From: Leptospirillum sp.
GTDB taxonomy: Bacteria > Nitrospirota > Leptospirillia > Leptospirillales > Leptospirillaceae
Assembly (NCBI GenBank): GCA_027343785.1
Contig: DAHWKF010000071.1
Location: 1-5,068, forward strand
Direction: 5' to 3'
Length of the DNA: 5,068 nt
The notes under the pieces were generated by a model that was given only the letters and a program-made list of their open reading frames with translations, did no database searches and was not told where the DNA came from. The position numbers and the translations under genes were made by a program. Shown piece after piece: positions 3,738-5,068 of this stretch (positions within the stretch are counted from its first letter, which is position 1; every line of letters begins with the position of its first letter).

Positions 3738-5068
3738 ATGTCCTCTACTGACCAGTTCGTCCATTTGCATGTCCATACCCAGTACAGCCTTCTTGACGGT
3801 GCCAACAAGATTGAGCCGATGCTCCGAAAAGCCCAAGCCCTCAACATGCCCGCCATCGCCATGACAGATCACGGGAACCTTTTCGGCGCCATCGAATTTT
3901 TTCAAGCGGCAAAAAAGTACGGGGTGAAACCCATTATCGGATGCGAAGTCTACATCACCCCCCGGTCCCGATTTGAACGCCAGGATCTCTACTTTGCCGG
4001 AGAAGGGCCTCACCAGGGGAAAAAAATCAACAATGCGTCCTTCCACCTGATCCTTTTGGCCCAGAACCTCACCGGTTACAGGAACCTTCTCCGGATCGTT
4101 TCCCTTTCCCACCTGGAAGGCTTCTATTATCGGCCCCGGATCGATTTTGAGCTTCTTTCCCGCCATCGTGAAGGTCTGATCGCCCTCTCCGGATGTCTCA
4201 AGGGGCAGATTGCCTACATGCTCACACGTGGAGACGCGGAGCGGGCAACCGCTACGGCCGGATTGTTCCGGGAGATATTCGGCCCTGAAAACTACTTTTT
4301 CGAAATTCAGGGCAATGGCCTGGAGGATCAGAGAATCGCCAACCGGGAAATCATCGGGCTTTCAAAAAAAATGTCCATCCCGCTGGTTGCAACAAACGAC
4401 TGTCATTACCTTGAAAAGGAAGACGCTGTTCCGCACGACATTCTCCTGTGCCTCCAGACGGGAAAGACTTTGGCGGATCCCGCCCGTCTGCGTTTTGGCT
4501 CGCACGAGTTTTATCTCAAGACGCCGCAGGAAATGATCCGCGCCTTTGACGAGTTGCCGGAGGCCGTCACCAACACCTTGGACATCGCCGGTCGGGTCGA
4601 TTTGTCGATCGATTTGAACACCATCCATATGCCTTCGTATCACCTGGATGAAAGCATGACGCCTGTCACGACGGTTCCGGAGCTGTTTGTCCGGACCAGC
4701 CAGGAGGGTCTGGTCTCGCGATTTGAGGAAACCGGTCTGCCCCTCGATCAAAGAACCCTTTATCTGGAACGGCTTGAAAGAGAAATCCGGGTGATACAGA
4801 AAATGGGGTACGAAGGATACTTCCTGATCGTCTGGGATTTTATCCGGAAAGCGCGGGAGATGGGTATTCCTGTGGGCCCCGGCCGCGGATCTGCAGCGGG
4901 CTCTCTTGTTGCCTGGTCCTTGCGGATCACCAACATCGATCCGATTCGCTTCGGCCTCCTGTTTGAACGGTTTCTGAATCCGGAGAGGGTCAGCCTTCCC
5001 GATATCGATATCGATTTCTGCATGAACCGCCGGGGGGAAGTGATCCAGTATGTGGTCGAACGGTACGG
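3738..5068 (+). CDS. dnaE: DNA polymerase III alpha subunit, N-terminal part (continues past the right edge)
   Basis: The catalytic subunit of the replicative DNA polymerase. The 443 codons visible are well under half of the usual 1,150 or so residues. The N-terminal PHP domain (about 5-230) has all nine metal-ligand positions seen in Thermus DnaE: H11, H13, D20, H45 (in TDHGN), E70, H103, C153, D221 and H223. E. coli DnaE has lost several of these. The palm begins further on, with GPGRGSAAGS (380-389) and PDIDIDFC (421-428), where D422 and D424 match the catalytic D401 and D403 of E. coli. The third catalytic aspartate and the fingers, beta-binding and OB parts lie outside the window. The start at ATG 3738 fits the family N-terminus (FVHLHVHTQYSLLDG) and has AAGGG seven bases upstream. 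It lies 50 bases after the helicase in the same direction. There is no sign of a frameshift. Confidence 0.96.
   Translation, partial: MSSTDQFVHLHVHTQYSLLDGANKIEPMLRKAQALNMPAIAMTDHGNLFGAIEFFQAAKKYGVKPIIGCEVYITPRSRFERQDLYFAGEGPHQGKKINNASFHLILLAQNLTGYRNLLRIVSLSHLEGFYYRPRIDFELLSRHREGLIALSGCLKGQIAYMLTRGDAERATATAGLFREIFGPENYFFEIQGNGLEDQRIANREIIGLSKKMSIPLVATNDCHYLEKEDAVPHDILLCLQTGKTLADPARLRFGSHEFYLKTPQEMIRAFDELPEAVTNTLDIAGRVDLSIDLNTIHMPSYHLDESMTPVTTVPELFVRTSQEGLVSRFEETGLPLDQRTLYLERLEREIRVIQKMGYEGYFLIVWDFIRKAREMGIPVGPGRGSAAGSLVAWSLRITNIDPIRFGLLFERFLNPERVSLPDIDIDFCMNRRGEVIQYVVERY

Noticed and set aside
3332..4166. Two long minus-strand frames (176 and 166 codons) over the helicase end and dnaE start
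   Set aside because: Both are antisense to clearly conserved coding regions and look like by-products of GC-rich codon use.
1..5068. CRISPR array, insertion sequence, tRNA or phage/defence system
   Set aside because: No repeat-spacer pattern, transposase, terminal inverted repeats, tRNA cloverleaf or defence-gene domains were visible.

Overview
This 5,068-base window looks like ordinary chromosomal DNA of a moderately GC-rich bacterium. It holds two complete protein genes and the first 443 codons of a third. The DnaE N-terminus resembles those of Nitrospirota and Deltaproteobacteria. A Leptospirillum-like origin is my best guess, from the style of the proteins and base composition; no taxonomic marker gene lies inside the window.

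Layout. Bases 1-684 contain no gene I can support. Their left part carries two tandem sigma70-type promoters on the minus strand (TTGACA, 17 bp, TATAAG; and TTGACA, 17 bp, TAGACT). Both point out of the left edge. A G-quadruplex-type G-rich tract lies between them, and a leader with a hairpin and a boxA-like element follows. This suggests that a strongly expressed unit, possibly an rRNA operon, begins just left of the window. Bases 209-684 hold a perfect minus-strand -10 hexamer beside an A/T-rich block, a direct repeat with 21-bp spacing and several small hairpins.

Bases 685-1551 (minus) encode a 288-residue polytopic membrane protein. It has an HX4DEH signature and a histidine-rich loop, like NicO/RcnA/UreH-type nickel-cobalt transporters. 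A 186-base divergent intergenic region holds its promoter and two stem-loops preceding the next gene. A UvrD/PcrA/Rep-type DNA helicase follows on the plus strand. It most probably starts at TTG 1738, behind a perfect AGGAGG, rather than at ATG 1699, and ends at 3687.

Fifty bases later dnaE, the replicative DNA polymerase III alpha subunit, starts at 3738 and runs off the right edge. An 11-bp hairpin straddles the helicase stop codon. Helicase and dnaE lie in the same direction with a short gap and probably share a transcript as a DNA replication/repair pair. The metal transporter is divergent and probably unrelated. I found no CRISPR array, insertion sequence, tRNA, phage gene or obviously new multi-gene system.
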